A stretch of DNA of 24,402 bases from a virus. Below, one piece after another: positions 16,501 to 23,165 of this stretch. Made by a program: the position numbers and the translations under genes. Positions within the stretch are counted from its first letter, which is position 1. Each line of letters starts with the position of its first letter. The stretch spans positions 1 to 24,402 of IMG/VR virus record IMGVR_UViG_3300030331_005340. One strand, 5' to 3'. Under the pieces are notes generated by a model. It was not told where the DNA came from, ran no database searches, and saw only the letters and a program-made list of their open reading frames with translations.

Positions 16501-18166
16501 TAACAATTTGTTTTTTGGTGAAACCATGTCGGGCTCGGTTGCTCAAATTAGAGCCTGGGATGCTTACATTAGTATGTCTAAATTTAAACAACATATTCTC
16601 AACTACAATAGTCTTGTTGGTGGAACAGCAACAGCACCAAGAGATAATTTAATTTATTATTTCAAACTTAATGACAACGAAAATTCCACAACTATAAAAG
16701 ATTCTTCCTCACCAAGTAAAATCAAAAACTTTGATAAAACAGTATCGTCTCAGCCAAATTTTGATGAGGTAAAAAGTAGTATTTCTACGGTCAAAAATTT
16801 TAGTTTTCAAGTTAGAGGTGTTGATGAAATTAAAAGTGATAAACAAGTTAAAATTGGAAGTGACTTAAAAACTATTGGTGGTCTTAGTGATAAAACAGCA
16901 ACTCTAAGACAACCAGTTAAAGCCGGAACAAATGAACCAAAAGTAAAAGTTACACCAAAAGTAGGAAAGGATTATTCTTATGTAGATGCTATAGATTCTA
17001 TTGTAATTAATACACTAGCTGATTTTCAATTAGATGATTATTTAGATGATTATGATAACAACGGAATTTATAATGACCTATTAACTTTAAGAAGACAATT
17101 AATTGATGAAAGATTGATATCGATTGATATACCAAAAAACTTATCTACAGTAGAAAATAAGATAGACGGATTAGGAATAATAGAACAAATAGAAACTTTA
17201 GTTCCAGCAAAAACAAAAATAGAATTTTCTTACACCGTTAAAAACGACACTCTGTTTAGATCAAGAATAAAAAGAGCTGCTTTGCAAACACAACTTAATC
17301 CTAACAAAGCAGAGGGTTCAACTAATTTAACAGAACCAACTGTTAGTATAAACTTTAACGAAAACAAACACGAAAAATCTATTGATGTTTTAACTGATGA
17401 ACTTAGTGTATCTGGTTTTGCTAATGAAAATTTAAAAGAAAAATCTATTAATGTTCTTATAGACGAATTAAGTGTAACATCTACTGTTAACGATAAAGTT
17501 CATACAAACAAATCTGAGCCTTTAGATGTTATTAATTTGTCAAATTCGTCAAATCAAACCGTGTTTAATATTACTTTAGGTAATTTTACCGATTTACTTC
17601 TTGGTTCTAAAAATCAGTTTCACAAAAACGCTGGGACAGCTGAAAACCAAACTTTTTTCAAATCTGGTAAACCGGGTAATAATGGAGACTACAACACATA
17701 CAGATACGATGGTAGAGTTTTCTTTAGAACGATTGGCGATATAGAAGGATTTTTTCCAACAAGTGGTTCATATAAAAATAGAACAGGTACAAACGCCAAA
17801 CAACCTTTTAATCATCATGATAACTTTAGACATTTTGGAAATCGTTATTATGTGGATAGTGGAAGTGGACATACCTACTCATCTTTTTTTGGTAGTGATG
17901 ATGCTACTGTAGATGGTAGAATGGTAGGAAGAACACTTTTTTTTAAAACAGATGATGATGGAAATATCACATATCCAATCAATCATTTCTTTAAGGTAGG
18001 AACGAGTAAAGATGGTTTAACAAATCTAATTTACAAAGGAACACAAAATGATGGTAGTAACCCACCACAATTTGATCCTGAATTAGATACATCACCAAAA
18101 ATATCAGCATACACAATTAATGTCGGTGGTTCAGATACTACAAAGAAGTTAAAAGTAATAAGGTAA
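13568..18166 (+). CDS. Giant baseplate protein: gp7/gpI-like core with LamG-like insertion
   Basis: 1532 residues, TAATG-coupled to the previous gene. Residues about 240-330 (NIDYEKFDGHVFFGSAKSKL, then FKNKTVKLEGLFSQISSSLA) are a block seen in large T4-like baseplate proteins of marine phages. Residues about 630-775 look like the P2 gpI / T4 gp7 wedge core: LRDFVNMLGEQFDLLRSYID, NLLPIIGSSLGFDLY, LWTKILNNIIYIYKTKGTHE, LLNLYGY. Residues about 800-1045 resemble a LamG lectin fold (FIFRTN, WDLRIVPSG, QIRAWDAYIS, YYFKLND). Residues 1269-1312 are two 22-residue tandem repeats. The C-terminus is beta-rich with many His/Phe/Tyr residues (NHHDNFRHFGNRYYVDSGSG). T4 gp7 has 1032 residues, so extra sugar-binding modules appear to have been added. 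This gene ends the tightly coupled block. Confidence 0.72.
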   Translation: MEILQPYNNNTLQLISDDTSYEFTPDMLENGVIKLSVFSDVGGFLDLSILEEGIDFYVRDNDLFLKPNEFLDKNGFSEGNYNLQFDFLNRLDTSDFNISEISPSRQEIRISIVGSEISDNTQNNIVLFMQGNEDTYQFNSYLELSQGRLIPINGYAFDNVTNNKRTLVLKLNEPLPGDIPVLSTDFNISNKFLSSQTETIFFIDREGLAVSGLGLSIDEGYISEPFSTTDSYDNYNSITSSVGLNLIEEIVRQQKDLNLNIDYEKFDGHVFFGSAKSKLENFKNKTVKLEGLFSQISSSLAFSSSLKVIERRKHLFKEVRKVEDEFTHYEHFAYHDGQSYSTSSAPGIGSNLAGNNFRQSGYTHTSQATLQDHEGFNKIHQKTKDGFIHLTTDLYNVEQPPFYNSDDNFYLSFILRGGGDDSEFSLNASSGSVANVNYNTNKTFSTLGNYIYSNDRQIPFSAWTGSALLNPETTGSHYKRYIFEAKQNYFTVNQDNYSGVIDSEFKYGQGNDNWDIISGSDVIAPFTDTILDMTGKFTPYFFPNQLNNESIFNDVEKANAIILPQGDLFPVFTQESGDKEVFFTDVVVTKNNPTNIHPFSKIYRPPSGSYAGSSEWNDWYDTMETIAEDYDTDNIHSLVNNLPVSLRTSDEHKVLRDFVNMLGEQFDLLRSYIDNYHNIYKLGYKNPNAMPDNLLPIIGSSLGFDLYNPITGSVSNYLESTDGDEVGDKKAIASLWTKILNNIIYIYKTKGTHESLNTLLNLYGYDTNSFNLTEYGGSDDEHNPSVVTNSTTNDLDNGLRNVTGNVSFREKTEQLKSLSLSSGSNNLALDWWSNDAQPNGIEFIFRTNNTNTSQTLVRASGSADLWDLRIVPSGSSTTTGSLEFRLNNSANGGSAIATNAISMSSGFINDINNFKYFNVMLQKNIVTSEYELTQSYHMFVGRKDNDRIKDIQFVSMSSFDTNANRNFITSSAAQNAAGNNLFFGETMSGSVAQIRAWDAYISMSKFKQHILNYNSLVGGTATAPRDNLIYYFKLNDNENSTTIKDSSSPSKIKNFDKTVSSQPNFDEVKSSISTVKNFSFQVRGVDEIKSDKQVKIGSDLKTIGGLSDKTATLRQPVKAGTNEPKVKVTPKVGKDYSYVDAIDSIVINTLADFQLDDYLDDYDNNGIYNDLLTLRRQLIDERLISIDIPKNLSTVENKIDGLGIIEQIETLVPAKTKIEFSYTVKNDTLFRSRIKRAALQTQLNPNKAEGSTNLTEPTVSINFNENKHEKSIDVLTDELSVSGFANENLKEKSINVLIDELSVTSTVNDKVHTNKSEPLDVINLSNSSNQTVFNITLGNFTDLLLGSKNQFHKNAGTAENQTFFKSGKPGNNGDYNTYRYDGRVFFRTIGDIEGFFPTSGSYKNRTGTNAKQPFNHHDNFRHFGNRYYVDSGSGHTYSSFFGSDDATVDGRMVGRTLFFKTDDDGNITYPINHFFKVGTSKDGLTNLIYKGTQNDGSNPPQFDPELDTSPKISAYTINVGGSDTTKKLKVIR
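17372..17503 (+). repeat. Two 66-nt (22-codon) tandem repeats in the giant baseplate gene
   Basis: Units at 17372-17437 and 17438-17503 both encode EKSI(D/N)VL(T/I)DELSV followed by a variable ten-residue part. A weaker third trace (EPLDVINLS) follows. They probably form a repeated strand-turn element in a stalk-like part of the protein. Confidence 0.8.
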
Positions 18167-18223
18167 AATATTTTTTGGATATATTTATAGATGAGTAATA
18201 TTATAACTTAAAGGATTACAATT
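18167..18223 (+). promoter_or_regulatory. Intergenic gap with candidate promoter element and ribosome binding site
   Basis: This is the longest gap within the structural block (57 bp). It holds TATATTTATA at 18180-18189, the same ten bases found in the gap at 708-717, and AAAGGA (18210-18215) eight bases before the ATG at 18224. On the minus strand the ten-mer reads TATAAATA, the T4 late-promoter core, but no minus-strand gene exists. The ten-mer also occurs once inside a gene (13361-13370), so chance is possible. It could be a variant late promoter starting a new transcription unit. Confidence 0.3.
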
Positions 18224-18892
18224 ATGGGAATTTTAGATAATGATACAGTAATAGTTGATGCCATTCTAACTAAGTTAGGTCGTCAAAAGTTGGCTAATGG
18301 ACAACCATTAGGCGTCACACAATATGCTTTTGGAGATACAGGAGTTGATTACACTCTTTATAATCCAAACCACCCAAGTGGTTCAGATTCATATGGAAGT
18401 GCGATTACTTCTCTTCCAATGTTAGAAGCTGTACCAGATGATAATGTATTTTTAAGATTTAAACTATATGGAGAAGGTGAAAGAAACGTACAGAACTTTT
18501 CTTTTATTACCATAACAAGTGGGACTTCTGTTACCATAACAAAAATTGCTGGAGAAACTGAAAGTAATCCTATTACAATAATTCCAAGAGTTTTTCCAAA
18601 TGTCCAAGGTGCCAATTTTGATTTTAAGGTTTTAGATATGAGAGGTTTGACAGCAACTGGCTTAACACCAGAGTTATTAAATATAGGTGGTGATTTTAAT
18701 CTTACAAATCTCCCCCCATTTGACCATCCAGATCCTGTCATTGCTACTATAAGTGGTGTTTCTACTTTAACATTGAATGCTGCTCCTCAACAATTTACTT
18801 CTGAAAGGTCAATAGGCGTAGAGGTGACCAGAGATGGTGCTGCTTCAGCATTTGTAACTGTAACCGTTAATGCAAATAACACAACAGCGTAG
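18224..18892 (+). CDS. Virion structural protein of marine T4-like type
   Basis: 222 residues, with its own AAAGGA site. The N-terminus MGILDNDTVIVDAILTKLGR, then QKLANGQPLGVTQYAFGDTG and DYTLYNPNHPSGSDSYG, is a block I associate with a conserved structural protein of marine myoviruses, often near the fibre genes. The remainder is beta-rich and ends in an Ig-like or bacterial-repeat-like stretch (IATISGVSTLTLNAAPQQF, GVEVTRDGAASAFVTVTV). It has no enzyme motif or signal peptide. It starts a small set of three virion-like genes after the first real intergenic gap. The recognition is from general family resemblance, so the precise role (tail, neck or fibre) is open. Confidence 0.7.
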   Translation: MGILDNDTVIVDAILTKLGRQKLANGQPLGVTQYAFGDTGVDYTLYNPNHPSGSDSYGSAITSLPMLEAVPDDNVFLRFKLYGEGERNVQNFSFITITSGTSVTITKIAGETESNPITIIPRVFPNVQGANFDFKVLDMRGLTATGLTPELLNIGGDFNLTNLPPFDHPDPVIATISGVSTLTLNAAPQQFTSERSIGVEVTRDGAASAFVTVTVNANNTTA

Positions 18893-18902
18893 GGTTTGAA
18901 CT

Positions 18903-19961
18903 ATGATGAAAACATTTAATATAGCAGAAGATACTATAACAACACAGATTACTGTGACAAACGGATTTTTTGATGGTGGTGTTGGAACACTTGCTGGTTC
19001 TAATCTTTCTACCTCTTCATTATCCGCAACACAGAAATCTTATTATTACAATTTACAACATAACAGTAAAGACATGTTTAGTATTAGTTACGGTCACATT
19101 CTCGGAAGTGGTTCTGCTGAACAATCAACGACTGTAGAGGGAACTACACAAGCTATCTATAAACAATTTTTTAATTTTGTTGAACCAGAAGCCACTAATT
19201 TAAGAGATGAGGCTGGTTGGTCAATGATAGATGGAACTGATGGTGCTAATAGTGTTACTCAAGAAGGTGTCTATATTTTATCAGCAGAAAGATTACAGAT
19301 GAAAGATAGACTAAATCCTGGTACTTGGACAGTTACTCTTTCAGGTTCTAGTACCGCTGGTGCTGCTGCCTCTTTAAATTTAACCGATGATTCTAAGACT
19401 GTAGATTCAACAGCTGTTCCATTTGGTTCACGATTCAATATTGTAGAGGGCTCTGCTGGAGAAGTAACTACTGCTCACACAACAAAAACTTATGGATTCT
19501 TTTATCCAGATGCTGGGCTAATGGTATTTAGTGCTAATGCTCTTTCATCAAGTTTACCTGGTAGTGGTTCTTCTTTTAACAATTTTGGTGGAAGTGTTGG
19601 TGGTGGTAGTGGACTAGCACAAAACTTAACAGTTGCTGATGCTACTGATAATGCATGGAAACTAACAAGAGCTATACAACTTGGTTCAACAACTCTTCGT
19701 TCTGAAGAACAACAATTTGTGTTTGATTATTTCTGTAGAGCAAAGTCAAATGAGTTTAACCTTTCACAAAACTTAACTTTTTGGAGTGGTTCAACCTATG
19801 AAATAAGACATAGTGATATGGTAACCAATCCTCAAGTTTTCATTAGTGAGGTTGGATTGTATGATGGTCAAAACTCATTAGTTGCTGTTGGTAGATTAAG
19901 TTCACCAATAAATAAAAACTTTAGTTCTGAAGCAATCGTTAAGGTTCGTTTGACTTACTAA
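18903..19961 (+). CDS. Virion/fibre-type protein with C-terminal VGLYD module (paralogue 1)
   Basis: 352 residues. The two possible starts (ATG at 18903 and 18906) are adjacent. The protein is Ser/Thr/Gly/Asn-rich and beta-rich (SLSATQKSYYYNLQHNSKDM, LPGSGSSFNNFGGSVGGGSG), as is typical of surface-exposed virion proteins. The C-terminus (FDYFCRAKSNEFNLSQNLTF, then VFISEVGLYDGQNSLVAVGR and LSSPI) aligns with the C-terminus of the next protein, so the two are paralogues in that part. The ending type, I-S/T-E-V-G-L-Y-D-x-x-N-x-L-V, is common in fibre or collar proteins of marine T4-like phages. Function beyond a structural role cannot be read. Confidence 0.7.
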   Translation: MMKTFNIAEDTITTQITVTNGFFDGGVGTLAGSNLSTSSLSATQKSYYYNLQHNSKDMFSISYGHILGSGSAEQSTTVEGTTQAIYKQFFNFVEPEATNLRDEAGWSMIDGTDGANSVTQEGVYILSAERLQMKDRLNPGTWTVTLSGSSTAGAAASLNLTDDSKTVDSTAVPFGSRFNIVEGSAGEVTTAHTTKTYGFFYPDAGLMVFSANALSSSLPGSGSSFNNFGGSVGGGSGLAQNLTVADATDNAWKLTRAIQLGSTTLRSEEQQFVFDYFCRAKSNEFNLSQNLTFWSGSTYEIRHSDMVTNPQVFISEVGLYDGQNSLVAVGRLSSPINKNFSSEAIVKVRLTY

Positions 19962-19970
19962 TGTCATGGA

Positions 19971-20783
19971 ATGTTTAAACAATTCACATCTGAAAATCAG
20001 AACACTTACGAGTACAAGGCACATAAGTCATTTACTTTAAGTCAAGCAGATGTCACGAGACATCAGTTTTTAAACAACTCATCAAATGAAGTATCTAAAA
20101 GTTATTATGACTTTGCTCGTATAAATTTTTATCTTAGTGGTTCTACCTCTGAAAATTATGGTAGTTCATTTAACATAGGAAACGATGGTTCTGGTAGAAA
20201 CACTTTTTTGACAAAATTTTATGATACTGGCTCAATTGTTTTTATTCCACAAAATAAATTTGATGAAGAAATAAAAAAAGGTAGTTTTATTTTAACAGAC
20301 ACCACAACTGGTGCCAGAATAGTAGATGATAGTAATGGAAATCTTTATTCTACAAATGCTACGTTTTCACAATCAGTATCAGCACTATCATCATCCGACA
20401 ACTATATAGGGAATATTTTTTATAGTGTTGGTGCTTTTACAATTACTGAAACAGCTTCATTTGATGGTTCACAAAATTACACAGAAGTAACAAGTGGTAA
20501 CTACACAGTTTCATATCAAGGAACAACTGTTATAAACACATATGAATGGACTTGTGATGCTCAACCAAATGAGTTGAATAACACAACTAATGCCACAGTG
20601 TTTCATAGTAATGGGTTGGGGCAATTAAAAGATAATTTAACAAGTAGTAATTATCCAACTTACATAACAGAAGTTGGATTATATGATGAACAAAATAGTT
20701 TAGTGGGTTATGCTAAATTATCTAAAGCTATTCCAAAAAGTCAAAAATTAAGAATGAAATTTTTATTAAGAATGGATTACTAA
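19971..20783 (+). CDS. Virion/fibre-type protein with C-terminal VGLYD module (paralogue 2)
   Basis: 270 residues. The start at 19971 follows a short spacer; an ATG overlapping the previous stop (19961) gives only five codons. The N-terminal part (FTSENQNTYEYKAHKSFTLS) differs from paralogue 1, but WTCDAQPNELNNTTNATVFH and YITEVGLYDEQNSLVGYAKL, then SKAIPKS, match its C-terminus. This looks like a shared attachment or folding domain with a different exposed head. It ends the virion block; the next gene has a strong ribosome binding site and a different character. Confidence 0.7.
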   Translation: MFKQFTSENQNTYEYKAHKSFTLSQADVTRHQFLNNSSNEVSKSYYDFARINFYLSGSTSENYGSSFNIGNDGSGRNTFLTKFYDTGSIVFIPQNKFDEEIKKGSFILTDTTTGARIVDDSNGNLYSTNATFSQSVSALSSSDNYIGNIFYSVGAFTITETASFDGSQNYTEVTSGNYTVSYQGTTVINTYEWTCDAQPNELNNTTNATVFHSNGLGQLKDNLTSSNYPTYITEVGLYDEQNSLVGYAKLSKAIPKSQKLRMKFLLRMDY

Positions 20784-20815
20784 TACTTATTAGTGTAACT
20801 TACAGGAGAAATATA

Positions 20816-21106
20816 ATGGAAAGTCCAATATCAAAATTTGTAAACTGGCAACTATCGACTGGTCAACTTGACCATTGGACATCTTATCATATAGCAGCTG
20901 GTTTAGCTATTGCGAAAATAGCACAATGGTTGGGTTCATCCGATTTGTGGGCAGTTCTTTGGGTGCTAATCATCGGAATTGCTTGGGAAATATTTGAATA
21001 TATCATAGAGGATTGGAGAGTCTATGGTAGTAAAAAGAAATGGGCTTGGAACACAGCAGCTGACATCATAGTAGAAGTCGGTGCGGCTTGGTGGATGGTC
21101 TTATAG
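20816..21106 (+). CDS. Small three-helix membrane protein (VanZ/YjdF/YfiM-like pattern)
   Basis: 96 residues behind a perfect AGGAGA site. Three hydrophobic segments are predicted, roughly residues 24-40, 44-64 and 80-96. Polar residues inside or beside the membrane are arranged as in the VanZ/YjdF/YfiM-like families: D19-H20 and H25 before the first helix, WEIFEYIIE (57-65) at the end of the second and NTAADIIVE (79-87) in the third. The same layout recurs in the protein at 23550. In a phage, a short three-helix protein could be a holin or a superinfection-exclusion factor. No lysozyme-like gene is visible in the window, so a lysis role is unproven. It opens the accessory cassette. Confidence 0.7.
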   Translation: MESPISKFVNWQLSTGQLDHWTSYHIAAGLAIAKIAQWLGSSDLWAVLWVLIIGIAWEIFEYIIEDWRVYGSKKKWAWNTAADIIVEVGAAWWMVL

Positions 21107-21115
21107 GAGAAACAG

Positions 21116-22459
21116 ATGTTAAAGAAAATAATATTAGGTTTATTACTAGTCTCATCTTTGTTTAGTCAAACTGATTGGAAAGATAAGTTTTGGTCAGGAC
21201 CTAAAAGTATAATGTCGTTTAGGTTTGCTGACAAGTTCTTAAAATATTCTACTGCTTATTCTAGTTTTAGTTTAAATGCTCCACGATATCAAGATGATAG
21301 ATTTGCCATTGTTGGTGGTTTATCCACTGGTGCTTTAGAAGTTACTAGAGATGAAAGAGATTTAAAACCTGATTTTCAAACATCATTCGGACTTCGTAAA
21401 ATTGGTAGATTTCAGTATGAACCGAAGAGAGGTGTGAAATCTGCTGGTAGAGGTGGTACTTGGTATGATGGTAATGAAAAAAATGCTAATGAAAGTGCGA
21501 TATTCGGACCTGTAAAGGGTTGGGAATATCTAATGAAATGGACAGAAGGTAGACAATGGGGTAATGAATATTTAAACCAAGAATATTGGATACGATACAT
21601 CGGTGATTGGGCAATGGCTAAAGTTGGTTGGACAGAATTAGGTTTGGAAGATATTAGTTATGGACAAGGTGATATCAGAGTTCATCTTACACCAGAAGCT
21701 CTTGGAAACAAACTACACTTTTCTGTTGGATTTAAACACAGACAACATCCTGTTTATGGATTTGATGCGATGGTATTGGACACAACTTGGTATAAAGGAC
21801 AATGGTGGCAGTTTGCAGAAAAAGCATTTGGTATAGATGATAATATGTGGTATGATCCTACAATGCTAGACGAAGATGGAAATTGGATACATCAAGACCT
21901 TTATGAAATTGATCCTGTAACGGGTGAACTAAAACTTATAGAAGGTGACGGACCATTTTGGAATGAAGGTGGTCAATATTGGGGACACGATTGGTTATGG
22001 AGAGATGAGCAAGGTAATATATTTGCTTATACAGATAGAGAGTATTTCTTATACCACTTTCCAGGCATGTTAGAAGAATATATTGATGGTGTTAAAAAAG
22101 ATTTAGGATATCAAAGTGAAACATCTTTAGTGTTGGGTATTGACTTTTATCACTACGATGAAAACTGGTGGATACATGGTTGGGGTAATTGGCTACCTAT
22201 TCATTATGGACATTCAGATTATGCTTATCACAATGCTGCTCATTATCAAACTCACTTAGAAGAGGGTGGTGAAGCTAGTGAGTTTGTATTTATGAAACCA
22301 ATGTGGCATGATTGGAATGATTATGATATGGGTGGTATATTTGGTATAAAAGTAAAAGATAACCTTGGTGTATTTGCAGAGGGTAGATATCTGTATTATT
22401 GGGAAAGACCTGCTTATGATTTAAAATTAGGTGTTAATTATCAATTTATGGGATTTTAA
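21116..22459 (+). CDS. Exported Trp/Tyr-rich protein, probable outer-membrane beta-barrel
   Basis: 447 residues behind AGGAGAAA. A clear signal peptide (MLKKIILGLLLVSSLFSQ) is followed by a mature protein very rich in Trp, Tyr, His and Gly. Many alternating aromatic strands are visible (KLHFSVGFKHRQHPVYGF, ETSLVLGIDFYHYDENWW). The last strand, YDLKLGVNYQFMGF, ends in a terminal Phe as outer-membrane barrels usually do. His/Asp-rich stretches (HYGHSDYAYHNAAHYQTH) may bind a metal or ligand. I do not recognise the family. An exported barrel-like protein is unusual in a phage late operon; it could modify the host surface, block the receptor or have been acquired from a host. It is directly followed by the Cys-rich micropeptide. 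Confidence 0.72.
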   Translation: MLKKIILGLLLVSSLFSQTDWKDKFWSGPKSIMSFRFADKFLKYSTAYSSFSLNAPRYQDDRFAIVGGLSTGALEVTRDERDLKPDFQTSFGLRKIGRFQYEPKRGVKSAGRGGTWYDGNEKNANESAIFGPVKGWEYLMKWTEGRQWGNEYLNQEYWIRYIGDWAMAKVGWTELGLEDISYGQGDIRVHLTPEALGNKLHFSVGFKHRQHPVYGFDAMVLDTTWYKGQWWQFAEKAFGIDDNMWYDPTMLDEDGNWIHQDLYEIDPVTGELKLIEGDGPFWNEGGQYWGHDWLWRDEQGNIFAYTDREYFLYHFPGMLEEYIDGVKKDLGYQSETSLVLGIDFYHYDENWWIHGWGNWLPIHYGHSDYAYHNAAHYQTHLEEGGEASEFVFMKPMWHDWNDYDMGGIFGIKVKDNLGVFAEGRYLYYWERPAYDLKLGVNYQFMGF

Positions 22460-22460
22460 T

Positions 22461-22514
22461 ATGTGTGAATGTAATGGAACATGTAGTTGTGATTGTTGCG
22501 ACTGCTGTAAATAA
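22461..22514 (+). CDS. Cysteine-rich 17-residue micropeptide, metallothionein-like
   Basis: The peptide is MCECNGTCSCDCCDCCK: eight Cys of 17 residues, at positions 2, 4, 8, 10, 12, 13, 15 and 16, giving C-x-C, C-x-C-x-CC and CC patterns like metallothionein metal-binding clusters. The ORF fills the gap exactly: its ATG comes one base after the preceding TAA (22457-22459), and its own TAA (22512-22514) touches the ATG at 22515. A weak GGGA (22450-22453) lies seven bases upstream. Six Cys codons are TGT and two are TGC, fitting the AT-rich genome. There is no signal peptide, so it would stay in the cytoplasm. It may bind Zn, Cu or Cd, or it could be a leader peptide whose Cys codons sense cysteine supply and couple translation to the next gene. 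The exact fit favours a real gene, but no homologue was checked. Confidence 0.62.
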   Translation: MCECNGTCSCDCCDCCK

Positions 22515-23156
22515 ATGAACGGTGACATCAAAATTGGTAAGTTGTTATGTGATGAGGACATCATTACTAAGAGACAACTAAATAAAGCCTTACAAGTTCA
22601 AGTAAAAGGAGATAAACGCACTCTCGGAGAAATACTTGTAGATTTAGGTTTTTGTGATTTTGATGATATAACAGATGCTTTATTAAATGCTGATTGTGAT
22701 ACAAAAAAACACGAGAAGAAAAAAGAAGAAATTCATCAAGAAGTAAAGCCTGTGGTTGAACAAAAAGAAAAACAAAAATCTAAAAAGAAAGAACCAATAG
22801 AAATATCAGAAGACAAGGTTATGAACACTAAGTTTACCATGTCTATTCAAACTATAGTTGCTTTAGTAGGTGTCATATCTGCTGGAGTTGGTGGTTACTA
22901 CATGTTATTATCTGAGATAGAGGAGGCAAAATTATTACCAGAACCACCATCAATAGAGACAATTTTTACGGATGAATACCCATCCAAACCTGATGGTCAT
23001 AATTGGCCACGATCATATGAACAATACAAGAATCAAGTTGGAGGTCTACAAGAAGATATGGATGCCGTGTATGACGTATTAGATGAGTATGAAGAACTCA
23101 TCAAAGAATTACAGAAGGATATCAAAGACCTTGAACGAAGAAAGAGGGATAAATAG
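22515..23156 (+). CDS. MshEN-like domain, TM segment and coiled coil: envelope protein
   Basis: 213 residues. Residues about 5-60 resemble the MshEN / GspE-N domain of type II secretion and type IV pilus ATPases: IGKLLCDEDIITKRQLNKAL, ending L-Q-V-Q, then a second half TLGEILVDLGFCDFDDITDA. The first half fits the 24-residue c-di-GMP-binding motif (LG-x-x-L, I-x-x-x-x-L-x-x-x-L-x-x-Q) apart from the leading Arg; the second lacks the final Gln. Residues 62-100 are a Lys/Glu-rich linker. Residues 109-132 are one membrane helix, and 165-213 are a charged coiled coil. No ATPase domain follows. No Shine-Dalgarno site is seen and the ATG abuts the stop of the micropeptide, so translation is probably coupled. 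It could be an adaptor tying a cytoplasmic signal to the envelope, or a spanin-like protein. Confidence 0.68.
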   Translation: MNGDIKIGKLLCDEDIITKRQLNKALQVQVKGDKRTLGEILVDLGFCDFDDITDALLNADCDTKKHEKKKEEIHQEVKPVVEQKEKQKSKKKEPIEISEDKVMNTKFTMSIQTIVALVGVISAGVGGYYMLLSEIEEAKLLPEPPSIETIFTDEYPSKPDGHNWPRSYEQYKNQVGGLQEDMDAVYDVLDEYEELIKELQKDIKDLERRKRDK

Positions 23157-23165
23157 GAGTTTGTT

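Noticed and set aside
19961-19978. ATG overlapping the stop at 19959-19961 as gene start
   Set aside because: It gives only five codons before a stop; the real frame starts at 19971.
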